DNA of 29,682 bases from a virus. The DNA lies in the IMG/VR virus record IMGVR_UViG_3300039050_000075, positions 1-29,682 of that record; one strand, 5' to 3'. Positions within the stretch are counted from its first letter, which is position 1, and each line of letters starts with the position of its first letter. Below the pieces are notes generated by a model. It was not told the origin of the DNA, made no database searches, and saw only the letters and a program-made list of their open reading frames with translations. Below are positions 8,098-16,574 of the stretch, in pieces. The position numbers were made by a program, and so were the translations under genes.

Positions 8098-10395
8098 ATG
8101 GCAGGAAGTTATATAGGAAAATACGATACAACAGCAGGAAATAATTCAACTACTTCAACAGGTTCAGTATCTGTTGCAGAGGGAATGTTACCTTCTAATA
8201 TTAATAATGCCTTTAGAGATTTAATGGCAGATATTAGACAGTTTTATAATTCTGTTGAATGGATTGAATATGGGGATGGAGCAGGAACATACACACCAGC
8301 TTACGCATCTTCTACAAGTTTTACAATTGCAGGAGCTAATGTAACTTCTGTTTACCATGTTGGACGTAGAGTTAAAGTAGTAGCATCTACACCAGGTACA
8401 ATTTATGGATCAATTACAGCTGTTGCTTTTTCAACTAATACAACAGTTACAGTTGCTTGGGATTCAGGATCTCTTTCAGATGAAGCTATAACTTCAGTAC
8501 ACATTGGAGCTATTAGTGCAACAAATACTTCATTACCTGAAACTACAGCTATAACTGGAGATTATACATTAGATGTATCAGGAGATATTATTCTTGATGC
8601 TGATGGAGATAATGTAACTCTTAAAGCAGCAGGAACTACTGCATTAGATTTTGTTTTAAATGGAGCAACAAGTACAACATTAGATGCACCTGGCGATATT
8701 CATTTAGACGCAGATGGTGGAGATATAAAATTTTATGATGGAGGCACTCAATTTGGAGAAATTACTAATTCATCAACAGATTTAGTTATTAAATCTACAA
8801 CATCAGATAAAGATGTTTTAATTAAAGGTAATGATGGTGGAAGTGCAATTACTGCATTAACATTAGATATGAGTGAAGCTGGAAAAGCTACATTTAATAA
8901 TGATGTAATCGTTTCTGGTTTAACTGCTAGTAGAGCTTTGACTACAAATGGTTCAAAACAACTTACATCATCAGCAGTAACTGCTACAGAATTAGGATAT
9001 TTAGATGGCGTTAGTTCAGCTATTCAAACTCAACTAGACGCTAAAGCAGCAACAACTTATGTAGATAATGCAGTTGCAGGACTTAGAACTAGAATAGTTG
9101 TAGAAGCAGCAACAACTGCCAATGTAACTCTTTCATCAGATCTTCAAAATGGAGATACAATTGATGGAGTAACTCTTGCTACAGGAGATCAAGTCTTAGT
9201 TAAAAATCAATCTACTGATAGTCAAAATGGTATTTACACAGTTGTTTCAAGTGGAACAGCTAGTAGATCTACTGAGTATGATGCAATAGCAGAAATATCA
9301 GGACAAATTGTCGTTGTTAATCAAGGATCAACTAATGACAATACTATGTGGATGTGTACTACAAATACATCAGCTACATTAGGATCTGATTCAGTTTCAT
9401 TTACAAAAATTACACCACAAAATATTGGAGACGTAACTTTAACTGGAACACAAACTTTAACAAACAAAACATTAACAGCACCAGTATTAAGTGGATCAAG
9501 CTCAAGTGCTGGTTCAATATTATTTAAAGAAGATACTGATAATGGAACAAATTCAGTTACATTAATTGGTCCAGCAGCAACAGCTGATGTAACAGTAACT
9601 TTACCAGCAGCAACAGACACATTGGTTGGTAAAGCAACAACAGATACATTAACTAACAAAACTTTAACTTCACCAACATTAACAACACCTAAAATTGCTG
9701 ACGCAGGTTATATTGCAGATGCTAATGGAAATGAACAAGTTGTATTTCAAACAACATCTTCGGCAGTTAATCATTTAGAAGTTACTAACGCAGCAACAAG
9801 TAATAATCCAGTTTTAGGAGCTGTAGGTGATGATTCTAATATTGGAATTACATTAACACCAAAAGGAACAGGTGAAGTAGTTATAGCAGCAGGTAATCTT
9901 AATTATGGTGGAACAGCAGTTACATCTACTGGAGCTGAATTAAATAAACTAGATGGTGTAACAGCAACTGCTACAGAATTAAATTATCTTGACCTTGCAA
10001 CATTAGGAACAAGTGCAGCATCTAAAGTATTATCAACAGATGCTAATAATTTGACAAAAATAACAGGTGGTGTATATTTAGAAGAAGATACATTAACATT
10101 TGATGCAACGCAGGATTGGGATGTTAGAGCATCTCCAGTTGCTAAAGTAACATTAACAGCTAATGTAACTTTTGATGCACCAACTAATCCAACAACTGGA
10201 CAATTCATTTCAATTGTTTGTATTCAAGATGGAACAGGAAGTAGGACTATAGCTTGGAACTCAGTATTTGAATTTGCAGGTGATGAAGCACCTACAGCTA
10301 CAACAACTGCTTCTAAGGGAGATATGTTTAATTTTAGGTATAATGGATCTAAATGGCTTGAGGTTGGTAGAAATCTTAATTTAACATTATCATAG
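8098..10395 (+). CDS. Long tail fibre protein
   Basis: The start chosen is ATG 8098, preceded by AGGGAGA; an in-frame TTG at 8074 lacks a good site. The 765-residue product begins MAGSYIGKYDTTAGNNST and is rich in Thr, Ser, Ala, Asn and Gly. Repeats of the 'ATELxYLDGV' type occur near residues 295 and 610-630, and 'TLTNKTLTxPxL' near 455 and 515. About residues 335-420 form the domain with 'TIDGVTLATGDQVLVKNQ' and 'NGIYTVVSSG' that is common in phage fibres. Residues from about 682 form a C-terminal domain that also ends the gene at 13510. This is probably the fibre for host attachment. Confidence 0.82.
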   Translation: MAGSYIGKYDTTAGNNSTTSTGSVSVAEGMLPSNINNAFRDLMADIRQFYNSVEWIEYGDGAGTYTPAYASSTSFTIAGANVTSVYHVGRRVKVVASTPGTIYGSITAVAFSTNTTVTVAWDSGSLSDEAITSVHIGAISATNTSLPETTAITGDYTLDVSGDIILDADGDNVTLKAAGTTALDFVLNGATSTTLDAPGDIHLDADGGDIKFYDGGTQFGEITNSSTDLVIKSTTSDKDVLIKGNDGGSAITALTLDMSEAGKATFNNDVIVSGLTASRALTTNGSKQLTSSAVTATELGYLDGVSSAIQTQLDAKAATTYVDNAVAGLRTRIVVEAATTANVTLSSDLQNGDTIDGVTLATGDQVLVKNQSTDSQNGIYTVVSSGTASRSTEYDAIAEISGQIVVVNQGSTNDNTMWMCTTNTSATLGSDSVSFTKITPQNIGDVTLTGTQTLTNKTLTAPVLSGSSSSAGSILFKEDTDNGTNSVTLIGPAATADVTVTLPAATDTLVGKATTDTLTNKTLTSPTLTTPKIADAGYIADANGNEQVVFQTTSSAVNHLEVTNAATSNNPVLGAVGDDSNIGITLTPKGTGEVVIAAGNLNYGGTAVTSTGAELNKLDGVTATATELNYLDLATLGTSAASKVLSTDANNLTKITGGVYLEEDTLTFDATQDWDVRASPVAKVTLTANVTFDAPTNPTTGQFISIVCIQDGTGSRTIAWNSVFEFAGDEAPTATTTASKGDMFNFRYNGSKWLEVGRNLNLTLS

Positions 10396-10402
10396 GAGTA
10401 AT

Positions 10403-11023
10403 ATGTTTGCATTAATAGAAAATCAACAAATAACTAAATTTTATAATAGTAACAAAGGTGTTACTATTGGAGATAATCAATATCCAAAATCTATATTTAC
10501 TTTATGGTCTGAAGCTGAAAGAAATGCTATTGGCATTTTTAAAGTTACAGTAGATGAAACTAATAAAAAAGATGAAAAATGGTATATCAATACTAATATT
10601 TCTTATGGAGTAGAAAGCAATAAAGCAGTAGGTTCTTATGGAATTGCAACACCTAGACCACATGAAGATATTTTATTTACACAACAAGATAGTGATGATG
10701 AAATATTACCTAGTGATAAATCTGTAGGTGATGTAAAAACTGAAGGATTAAAAACACAATTAATTAGAACAATTAAAGAACAAGCTGCAGGAGAACTTCA
10801 AAAAACAGATTGGTATATAACTAGAAAAGCAGATGCTGGAACGGCAGTACCAAGTGCAATCACTACTCATAGAGCAGCAGTGAGAACTAAATGTGCAGAA
10901 ATGGAAACAGCTATTACAAACGCTAGTGATACACCAGCTTTAGAAGCTTTATATAAATATACAAGACAAGAGGATGGTTCAACTACAAGACCATTAGGTG
11001 AACTTCCAATATTGGAGAGTTAA
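10403..11023 (+). CDS. Tail fibre assembly chaperone-like protein
   Basis: The 206-residue protein begins MFALIENQQITKFYNSNKG, resembling the opening of small tail assembly proteins. Its C-terminal half has TDWYITRKADAGTAVPSAI (about 139-157) followed by a helical THRAAVRTKCAEMETAI segment. The 'TDW...R....G..vP..i...R..vR' pattern is common in phage tail-fibre assembly and DUF4376-like proteins, which help fibres fold or attach. It lies directly after the long fibre, with a TAGGAGT ribosome site, which fits that role. The exact family could not be verified. Confidence 0.65.
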   Translation: MFALIENQQITKFYNSNKGVTIGDNQYPKSIFTLWSEAERNAIGIFKVTVDETNKKDEKWYINTNISYGVESNKAVGSYGIATPRPHEDILFTQQDSDDEILPSDKSVGDVKTEGLKTQLIRTIKEQAAGELQKTDWYITRKADAGTAVPSAITTHRAAVRTKCAEMETAITNASDTPALEALYKYTRQEDGSTTRPLGELPILES

Positions 11024-12420
11024 TGATTATTATACCAGCTAATACTTTATCAACTGGTGCTTTTCAAGTTGATAATTCATTAAGATTTGAACCAAATGAT
11101 AATGATCACTTAGAAAGAGATCCATCAAGTTCTGGTAATAGAAGTACATTTACTATTTCTTTTTGGATGAAACTTTCTCAAATATCTACTGGAACTATGT
11201 TTATAATAAATAGTAATACAGCAGGTGATGATTATTTTGTTATTAGAATGGAAAATCATAAAATAGAATGCCTTGCTTATAATAATGGTAGTAAAGTATT
11301 ATCTTTTAGTAGTAACGCACTTCTGCGTGATCCCAGCGCCTGGTACCATGTCGTAACTGCTATTGATACAACACAAGGAACTGAGGCTAATCGTTTTAAA
11401 ATGTATTTAAATGGTTCTCAAATAACTTCTTGGGCAACAAGTGATTATCCTAGCCAAAATGCAACAATGCAATGGAACCACACAGAAAATCATTTTATAG
11501 GTTGCTTTACTGAAGGTGTTTCTAATTTTCGAGGTTACCTTGCTGAAATAGTTAATATAGATGGCAGTCAACTTGCTGCTTCTAGCTTTGGAGAATTTAA
11601 CGAAGATAGTCCGACAATTTGGCAACCAGTAAAAGTATCTGGTTTAACCTTTGGAACAAATGGATTTTATTTAAATGTTCCAGGAACTGGAACAGCACAA
11701 AATGCTTCTGGAATGGGTGGCGATAGCTCAGGCAATGGTCATCACTTTTCATCTAGTGGTTTAGCTGCAAATTCTAGTGTTACTGATACACCAACTAATA
11801 ACTTTGTAACTTGGAATCCTGTAGATAGTGGCAGAACTTACTCAGGCAGTATTGATTTAAGTGAAGGTAATCTAAAACAATCTAATGCAAATGATGCTTC
11901 TTTAATATCAACTATAGCTGTAAATTCAGGTAAATGGTATATGGAATTTAAATGTGAAGATGCTGATAATACAAGAACTTTTGGAATTATAGATATTGCA
12001 GAATTAAATGGATATGTTGGTCATTCTTCAGTAGCATCAGCAATTTCATATGGATACAAATCTTCTGACGGAACTTTATGGATAGGAACATCAGAACAGG
12101 CTTCTAGTGTTGGAACAACATCTGCTGGAGATATTGTTTCTATGCTTATTGATTTAGATAGTGGAACAAAAACTATTAAATGGAAAAAAAATGATTCTGA
12201 TTTATCTGGAACTACACAATTAACTATAAGTCACACAGGATATTATTGGGGAATTATTTGTAGATGTGATGGTGCACAAGTTATTAATGCAAATTTCGGT
12301 AATCCAGCATATGCAATCTCATCAGGAAACACAGATGCTAATGGTTATGGCAATTTTGAATACGCAGTACCTAGTGGTTATTACGCATTATGTACTAAAA
12401 ATTTAGCGGAGTATGGATAA
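11023..12420 (+). CDS. LamG/SPRY-type tail protein, probable receptor-binding
   Basis: In this 465-residue protein, residues about 20-190 look like a concanavalin/LamG sandwich, with TFTISFWMKLS near 42 and AWYHVVTAIDTTQGTEANRF near 106-125. Residues about 265-430 look like a SPRY-type lectin fold, with GKWYMEFKCEDADNTRTFG followed by ISYGYKSSDGTLW. Both folds bind sugars or proteins, so a receptor or fibre-tip role is likely. Comparable marine phage proteins often continue into a DUF7483-like region; here the frame stops at 12420 and that region is the next gene. A GC-rich patch with small hairpins lies at 11311-11360. Confidence 0.72.
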   Translation: MIIIPANTLSTGAFQVDNSLRFEPNDNDHLERDPSSSGNRSTFTISFWMKLSQISTGTMFIINSNTAGDDYFVIRMENHKIECLAYNNGSKVLSFSSNALLRDPSAWYHVVTAIDTTQGTEANRFKMYLNGSQITSWATSDYPSQNATMQWNHTENHFIGCFTEGVSNFRGYLAEIVNIDGSQLAASSFGEFNEDSPTIWQPVKVSGLTFGTNGFYLNVPGTGTAQNASGMGGDSSGNGHHFSSSGLAANSSVTDTPTNNFVTWNPVDSGRTYSGSIDLSEGNLKQSNANDASLISTIAVNSGKWYMEFKCEDADNTRTFGIIDIAELNGYVGHSSVASAISYGYKSSDGTLWIGTSEQASSVGTTSAGDIVSMLIDLDSGTKTIKWKKNDSDLSGTTQLTISHTGYYWGIICRCDGAQVINANFGNPAYAISSGNTDANGYGNFEYAVPSGYYALCTKNLAEYG

Positions 12421-12421
12421 T

Positions 12422-13507
12422 ATGGCTTATGTAGATGAAAATTTAAACGACCCAACAAAATTGTTCAATACTGTTTTATATACAGGAAATGGATCATCAC
12501 AATCAATTTCAGGAGTTGGATTTCAGCCTGACTGGATATGGTTAAAATCTCGTTCTGGTACTTATGGTGCTTATAATCCACAAGCATATGATGTTGTTAG
12601 AGGTTTTGGAGCTACTAAAGATTTAACACCAGCTAGTACGGCAGCTGAAGGAGTAGATAGTGGTGCACATGGTTATATTTCAGCAGTTGGAGCAGATGGA
12701 TTTACATTAACTGCAGGCTCAACAAATAGTAATCAAAATAATGGTTCTTCTACTACTTATGTAGCTTGGAATTGGTTAGCTGGTGGCTCATCATCATCAA
12801 ACTCAGATGGTAGTATAAGTTCAAATGTTTCTGCAAATACTACAAGTGGTTTCAGTATTGTGTCTTATACAGGAACAGGGTCAAATGCTACGATAGGTCA
12901 TGGGTTAGGTGCAGTTCCAAAAATGATTATAAACAAAAGTAAAGCAAGTGGAGAACATTGGGGATTTTACCATGCCTCAATGGGAAATGGAAAAGCATTA
13001 GCACTTAATTTACATGATGCTGCAGGAACAAATTCTAGTTATTGGAATAATACAACCCCAACATCTTCTGTTTGGTCTGTAGGTACATCTCCATTAACAA
13101 ATCATTCAAACGCATCAATATCTTATCTATTCGCAGAAAAACAAGGCTTCAGCAAGTTTGGAAGCTACACAGGTAATAATTCAAATGATGGAAATTTTAT
13201 TTGGCTCGGTTTTCGCCCAGCTTGGATTTTATTTAAGTCATCTGATAGTGGTCAACATTGGCACTTGATTGATAGCAAAAGAGAAACATTTAATGATGAC
13301 GATGCTGCACAATTATCACCAAATAATAACTCTAGTGAAGCAACAGTAAAAACAGATAGAGGGACAGCTAAAGTAGATTTTCTTTCTAATGGTTTTAAAT
13401 TAAGAAGTGATGGATCATCTTTCAATGGTACTAATGCAATGATCTACATGGCTTTCGCAGAAGCACCTTTCGTAAATTCAAATGGAGTACCTTGTAACGC
13501 AAGATAG
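12422..13507 (+). CDS. DUF7483-like tail protein
   Basis: This product (361 residues) has at least three beta modules with YTGNGSSQSISGVGFQPDWI, then SYTGTGSNATIGHGLGAVP and FGSYTGNNSNDGNFIWLGF. It ends IYMAFAEAPFVNSNGVPCNA, a signature of the DUF7483-type region in marine phage tail proteins. ATG 12422 is preferred because GGAG at 12408-12411 lies 10 bases away; ATG 12413, only one base from it, would add three residues. The coding start overlaps or abuts the preceding stop, so translation is probably coupled. In related proteins this region is usually fused to LamG/SPRY domains. It likely assembles with its neighbour at the tail tip. Confidence 0.72.
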   Translation: MAYVDENLNDPTKLFNTVLYTGNGSSQSISGVGFQPDWIWLKSRSGTYGAYNPQAYDVVRGFGATKDLTPASTAAEGVDSGAHGYISAVGADGFTLTAGSTNSNQNNGSSTTYVAWNWLAGGSSSSNSDGSISSNVSANTTSGFSIVSYTGTGSNATIGHGLGAVPKMIINKSKASGEHWGFYHASMGNGKALALNLHDAAGTNSSYWNNTTPTSSVWSVGTSPLTNHSNASISYLFAEKQGFSKFGSYTGNNSNDGNFIWLGFRPAWILFKSSDSGQHWHLIDSKRETFNDDDAAQLSPNNNSSEATVKTDRGTAKVDFLSNGFKLRSDGSSFNGTNAMIYMAFAEAPFVNSNGVPCNAR

Positions 13508-13509
13508 TT

Positions 13510-14004
13510 ATGGCATTTATTAATTCTATACCTTCATCTATTTCTATTGCAACTTCAGATATACAAGCTGATGCAATTACTAACGCAAAGATTGCAGATG
13601 ATGCAATTAACAGCGAACATTATACAGATGGAAGTATTGATACAGCTCATGTTGCAGATAATCAAATTACTACTGCAAAAATAGGTTATGCTGAAGCTAC
13701 TCTTACAGATGGATCTACAATATCATGGGATGCCTCTACTTCAGATGTAGCAAAAGTTACACTTGCAGGAAACAGAACTTTAGCAGCAGCATCAAATGGA
13801 ACTACAGGACAATTTGTTTCATTACTTATAATTCAGGATGGTACAGGTTCTAGAACTATTACTTGGAATGCTATTTATGAGTTTAAAGATGATGAAGCTC
13901 CAACATTAACTACAACAGCATCTAAAGGAGATTTATTTATATTTAGGTATAATGGAAGTAAATATTTAGAAGTTGGAAGAAATACAAATTTAACATTAAG
14001 TTAA
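13510..14004 (+). CDS. Short tail fibre protein
   Basis: The 164-residue protein begins MAFINSIPSSISIATSDIQA and has fibre-type repeats (DAITNAKIADDAIN, DTAHVADNQITTAKIG) at about 20-60. Its last 85 or so residues closely match the end of the long fibre at 8098-10395; shared strings include IIQDGTGSRTI, DEAPT, TTTASKGD, RYNGSK and LEVGRN followed by NLTLS. This duplicated domain probably caps or trimerises the fibre, or binds the same partner. The gene starts 3 bases after the previous stop and ends one base before the next start. Confidence 0.72.
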   Translation: MAFINSIPSSISIATSDIQADAITNAKIADDAINSEHYTDGSIDTAHVADNQITTAKIGYAEATLTDGSTISWDASTSDVAKVTLAGNRTLAAASNGTTGQFVSLLIIQDGTGSRTITWNAIYEFKDDEAPTLTTTASKGDLFIFRYNGSKYLEVGRNTNLTLS

Positions 14005-14005
14005 T

Positions 14006-14335
14006 ATGGCAAATACTTTTAAATTTAAAGGAGTTGCATTAGCAACAAGTAGTGAGACTGCATTATTAACTGCAGCATCAGATGAGACTTTAATTATAAA
14101 GTCTATATTGGTAACTAATAATACAAGTAATACACCAACATTATCATTAGATGTAGCAGATAATTCAGCTAGTGCTGAGTATACTATACTTAAAACGCAT
14201 ACTCTTGCTGCTAACACATCAGGAGAAGTTTTTACTGGATCACCTTTAGTTTTAGAACCTTCTGATGCAATAAAAGCTACAGTTAGTAGTTCAGATTCAG
14301 TTCATTTTGGTATATCATATATGTCAGTAACATGA
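14006..14335 (+). CDS. Small beta-rich virion protein
   Basis: The 109-residue protein begins MANTFKFKGVALATSSETAL and consists of short beta segments (LIIKSILVTNNTSN near 29-42, YTILKTHTLAANTSGE near 60-75, HFGISYMSVT at the end). Similar small beta-sandwich proteins are found beside fibre genes in marine phages; the function is not established. It overlaps the next gene by 4 bases. No signal peptide, Cys or membrane segment is visible. A tail or capsid surface role is inferred from its neighbours. Confidence 0.6.
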   Translation: MANTFKFKGVALATSSETALLTAASDETLIIKSILVTNNTSNTPTLSLDVADNSASAEYTILKTHTLAANTSGEVFTGSPLVLEPSDAIKATVSSSDSVHFGISYMSVT

Positions 14336-14763
14336 TCGAATTAATAAATGTACCAACTAAAAGCGTTAACGAAGTTTGGACATTAGTCAAAACAGACATC
14401 GCTAACTCTTTAAATAGATCCAATGGTTATGCTTTAGCAGACCATATTAAAAAGTGGATTAATGAAGAAAAAATGCAGTTATGGATCCTATGGGATAAAG
14501 AAGCTGCAAAAGAATCCAAGTATTATGGATTAGTAGTAACAGAAGTAATACAAAGACCATTACAACGTTGTCTTAATATTAAAATAATGACAGGTAGACA
14601 TCGTGAAAAATGGCAACATTTAATTAAACACATAGAAGATTTTGCGTGGTTAAATAATTGTGATTTGCTAGAATTAGTAGCAAGACCTGGTTGGAAGAAA
14701 GTTCTTAAACCATTTGGTTATACAGAAAGCCATGTATTATTAGAAAAAAAAAAGGAGAAATAA
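14332..14763 (+). CDS. GNAT-like acyltransferase-fold protein
   Basis: In this 143-residue protein the segment LWILWDKEAAKESKYYGLVV (about 50-69), the TE after it, and the later DLLELVARPGWKKVLKPFGY match a short GNAT-like family often seen beside tail genes of marine podoviruses. Classical GNATs transfer acetyl groups from acetyl-CoA. I do not see a clear R/Q-x-x-G-x-G/A pyrophosphate loop, so activity is uncertain and a structural use of the fold is possible. The last codons lie on an A10 run (14744-14753) that also supplies the ribosome site of the next gene. Confidence 0.6.
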   Translation: MIELINVPTKSVNEVWTLVKTDIANSLNRSNGYALADHIKKWINEEKMQLWILWDKEAAKESKYYGLVVTEVIQRPLQRCLNIKIMTGRHREKWQHLIKHIEDFAWLNNCDLLELVARPGWKKVLKPFGYTESHVLLEKKKEK

Positions 14764-14766
14764 CAT

Positions 14767-15525
14767 ATGTCATTTGGAGGAGGAGGAAGTGGAAGTGGTA
14801 CAAGTACACAAACTACTGTAGCACAACCATACGCACCTGCAGAACCAGCATTAAATCAGATTTTATCTGAAGCTGGTACTATATATGGGCAAGGACCAGC
14901 AGGAGCTGGTTACGTTGCTCCAAGCACACAAACTATGCAAGGATTAGCTGCACAAGAACAATTAGCTAATGCTGCTAACCAACAAATATTAGGAACAATA
15001 CAGGGTCAGTATACCAATCCTTTCTTATCTCCTTTGATTGCACAAGCTGGTCAAGATATATATTCTAGTGTTGCTGGACAATTTAGTGGAGCTGGTAGAA
15101 CACCAACTTCACCTTTAGCTCAAGCAACTGTAACAGGACAAGTAGCTCAAAAAGCATTACCTCTTGCATTTGGACAATTAGAAAGAGAACGAGCTAGACA
15201 ATTATCTACAGCACAAAGAGTACCAAGTTTAACAGCTGTAGGAGGAGCATTAGAAGATATACAAGCAGAACAACAATTAGCACCACAAAGAGCTTTAGAA
15301 CAATACTACGCTACTGTTGCACCTATTGGTTTTGGAATGCCAATACAAAATAGACAAACAATTGGTCCACGAGCTAATCCTGTAGGAATGGCTGCAGGTG
15401 GAGCAATGTCTGGAGCAGCTTTAGGATCTATGATGGGTCCTGGATTTGCAATGGGTGGATTAGCAGGAGCTGGTCTTGGAGCAGCACTTGGTGGTGGTTT
15501 CGGATTACTAGGAGGGTTATTATAA
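14767..15525 (+). CDS. Probable DNA-ejection/internal virion protein
   Basis: The 252-residue protein has a Gly/Ser-rich start (MSFGGGGSGSGTSTQTTVAQ), a helical Gln/Ala-rich middle (about 50-185), and a strongly hydrophobic Gly/Ala C-terminus from about 207 (SGAALGSMMGPGFAMGGLAG, then more GxxxG repeats). This resembles small podovirus ejection proteins thought to insert into the cell envelope during DNA delivery. An AAAAGGAG site is placed well for ATG 14767. It begins the run of genes leading to the 1085-residue protein, which supports an ejection role. No enzyme motif is visible. Confidence 0.62.
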   Translation: MSFGGGGSGSGTSTQTTVAQPYAPAEPALNQILSEAGTIYGQGPAGAGYVAPSTQTMQGLAAQEQLANAANQQILGTIQGQYTNPFLSPLIAQAGQDIYSSVAGQFSGAGRTPTSPLAQATVTGQVAQKALPLAFGQLERERARQLSTAQRVPSLTAVGGALEDIQAEQQLAPQRALEQYYATVAPIGFGMPIQNRQTIGPRANPVGMAAGGAMSGAALGSMMGPGFAMGGLAGAGLGAALGGGFGLLGGLL

Positions 15526-15623
15526 TGGATAAATTGATACACGAAGTTAAACACTATTGGAATGATCACAAAAAAGTTGTGATTGTTGCAGGTATTATTT
15601 TAGCTGTTGCTATAATTTTATAA
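15525..15623 (+). CDS. Single-pass membrane microprotein
   Basis: This 32-residue frame starts at an ATG overlapping the previous stop (TAATG). The product has a charged head (MDKLIHEVKHYWNDHKK) and one hydrophobic helix at about residues 18-32 (VVIVAGIILAVAIIL). Very similar tiny proteins, basic head plus one helix, occur in the same place in other marine phages, which supports a true gene. It may be a virion membrane-spanning component used at ejection or a lysis-associated peptide. A stem-loop at 15563-15585 lies inside its coding sequence. The next gene starts after a GGAGAAA ribosome site. Confidence 0.65.
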   Translation: MDKLIHEVKHYWNDHKKVVIVAGIILAVAIIL

Positions 15624-15632
15624 GGAGAAATT

Positions 15633-16574
15633 ATGTCAGGTGGAGGAGGATCATCTTCAGATTCAGGTGGTGGAAATGATATGCAAGTTTCAGGAATGGA
15701 AGCTGCATTATCACAAGAAAAAGGTATAAGCACACACGCAGATACTAGAATTTCAGATAGATCATTTTCTACTGGTGAAGGAGGTGGTGGATCTGGAGAT
15801 CATAGAACCATGAATATGGGTTATGCAGGTGTAACACCTCATCATGCTAGTATAAATCCTAAAACTGGAAAGTTTGAAAGTGGTGGTTTTGTAGATTCAG
15901 ATGATGAATACGATACACCTGACAAACATCATTGGCAAGATACTCAAAAACGAATTAAAGAACATGGTACTGACGTTCAAAAAATGTCAGATGAGGAGTA
16001 TAAACAATTTAATAAAGAGCTTAATGAATACTATGGTACAGAAGGTGTTAAATATGAACCATATGGTAGAGCAGGTCAAGGAACTGTAAATCTTACATTT
16101 AAAGAACATTGGGATAATATAGGAAGGCAATATCCTATAACAAAATTATCTCCACTTGGTAGATTTTTAATGGCAAGTGGTAGAAATGCTAAAGAATTTT
16201 TAACAAGTGATTACGGTACTTATAAATATGGTGGTCCAGGTACAGATAAAGGTGGATTATTAGGTCGTTTAGGAGCTGGTGATGGTAGTTCATGGGCAGC
16301 TACAGAACAAGATAGAGCTTTAATGAATAAGCTAGCACCTGATGCACCTTATATAGTATCAGGACAAGAACAACCTGATTCAGTTGCACAAAATTGGTTT
16401 GATAATACAAATTCAAATCAAAATGAATTCTTTTTTAAGAATCAATATAGTACAGCTAAAGCAAAACAATTATCAATATTAGGCAAACCTTCACCTTATC
16501 GTTGGTTAGCTGTAAGTCAAAGTCCATACTATGACTTTTTAAAAAGAAATAATTTAGACAAAGGAATATTATAA
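15633..16574 (+). CDS. Virion-associated protein of unknown function
   Basis: The 313-residue protein begins MSGGGGSSSDSGGGNDMQVS and is hydrophilic. The first 60 residues are Gly/Ser-rich and likely disordered. A PKTGKFESGGFVDSDDEY element occurs around residues 76-93, and the C-terminal half is rich in Tyr, Asn and Gly. No catalytic motif was found. Its place among ejection-type genes and one-base overlap with the next gene suggest a minor virion protein. The 'K.ESGGFV' string resembles the short Gly-rich elements that appear in tape-measure-like proteins, but this is weak evidence. Confidence 0.55.
   Translation: MSGGGGSSSDSGGGNDMQVSGMEAALSQEKGISTHADTRISDRSFSTGEGGGGSGDHRTMNMGYAGVTPHHASINPKTGKFESGGFVDSDDEYDTPDKHHWQDTQKRIKEHGTDVQKMSDEEYKQFNKELNEYYGTEGVKYEPYGRAGQGTVNLTFKEHWDNIGRQYPITKLSPLGRFLMASGRNAKEFLTSDYGTYKYGGPGTDKGGLLGRLGAGDGSSWAATEQDRALMNKLAPDAPYIVSGQEQPDSVAQNWFDNTNSNQNEFFFKNQYSTAKAKQLSILGKPSPYRWLAVSQSPYYDFLKRNNLDKGIL

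Noticed and set aside
9321-10412. Several antisense open frames under the long fibre gene
   Set aside because: They result from the repetitive Thr/Ala/Gly codons of the fibre; no independent motif or ribosome site supports them.
12399-12405. AAATTTA, a canonical -1 slippery heptamer just before the stop at 12420
   Set aside because: A -1 shift would enter the wrong frame. The DUF7483-like gene is in the +1 frame, which is closed by a TAG at 12404-12406, so programmed -1 shifting cannot join the two products.
15306-15569. Minus-strand Pro-rich open frame opposite the Gly-rich ejection gene
   Set aside because: It is the complement of Gly/Ala codons; no ribosome site and implausible Pro repetition.
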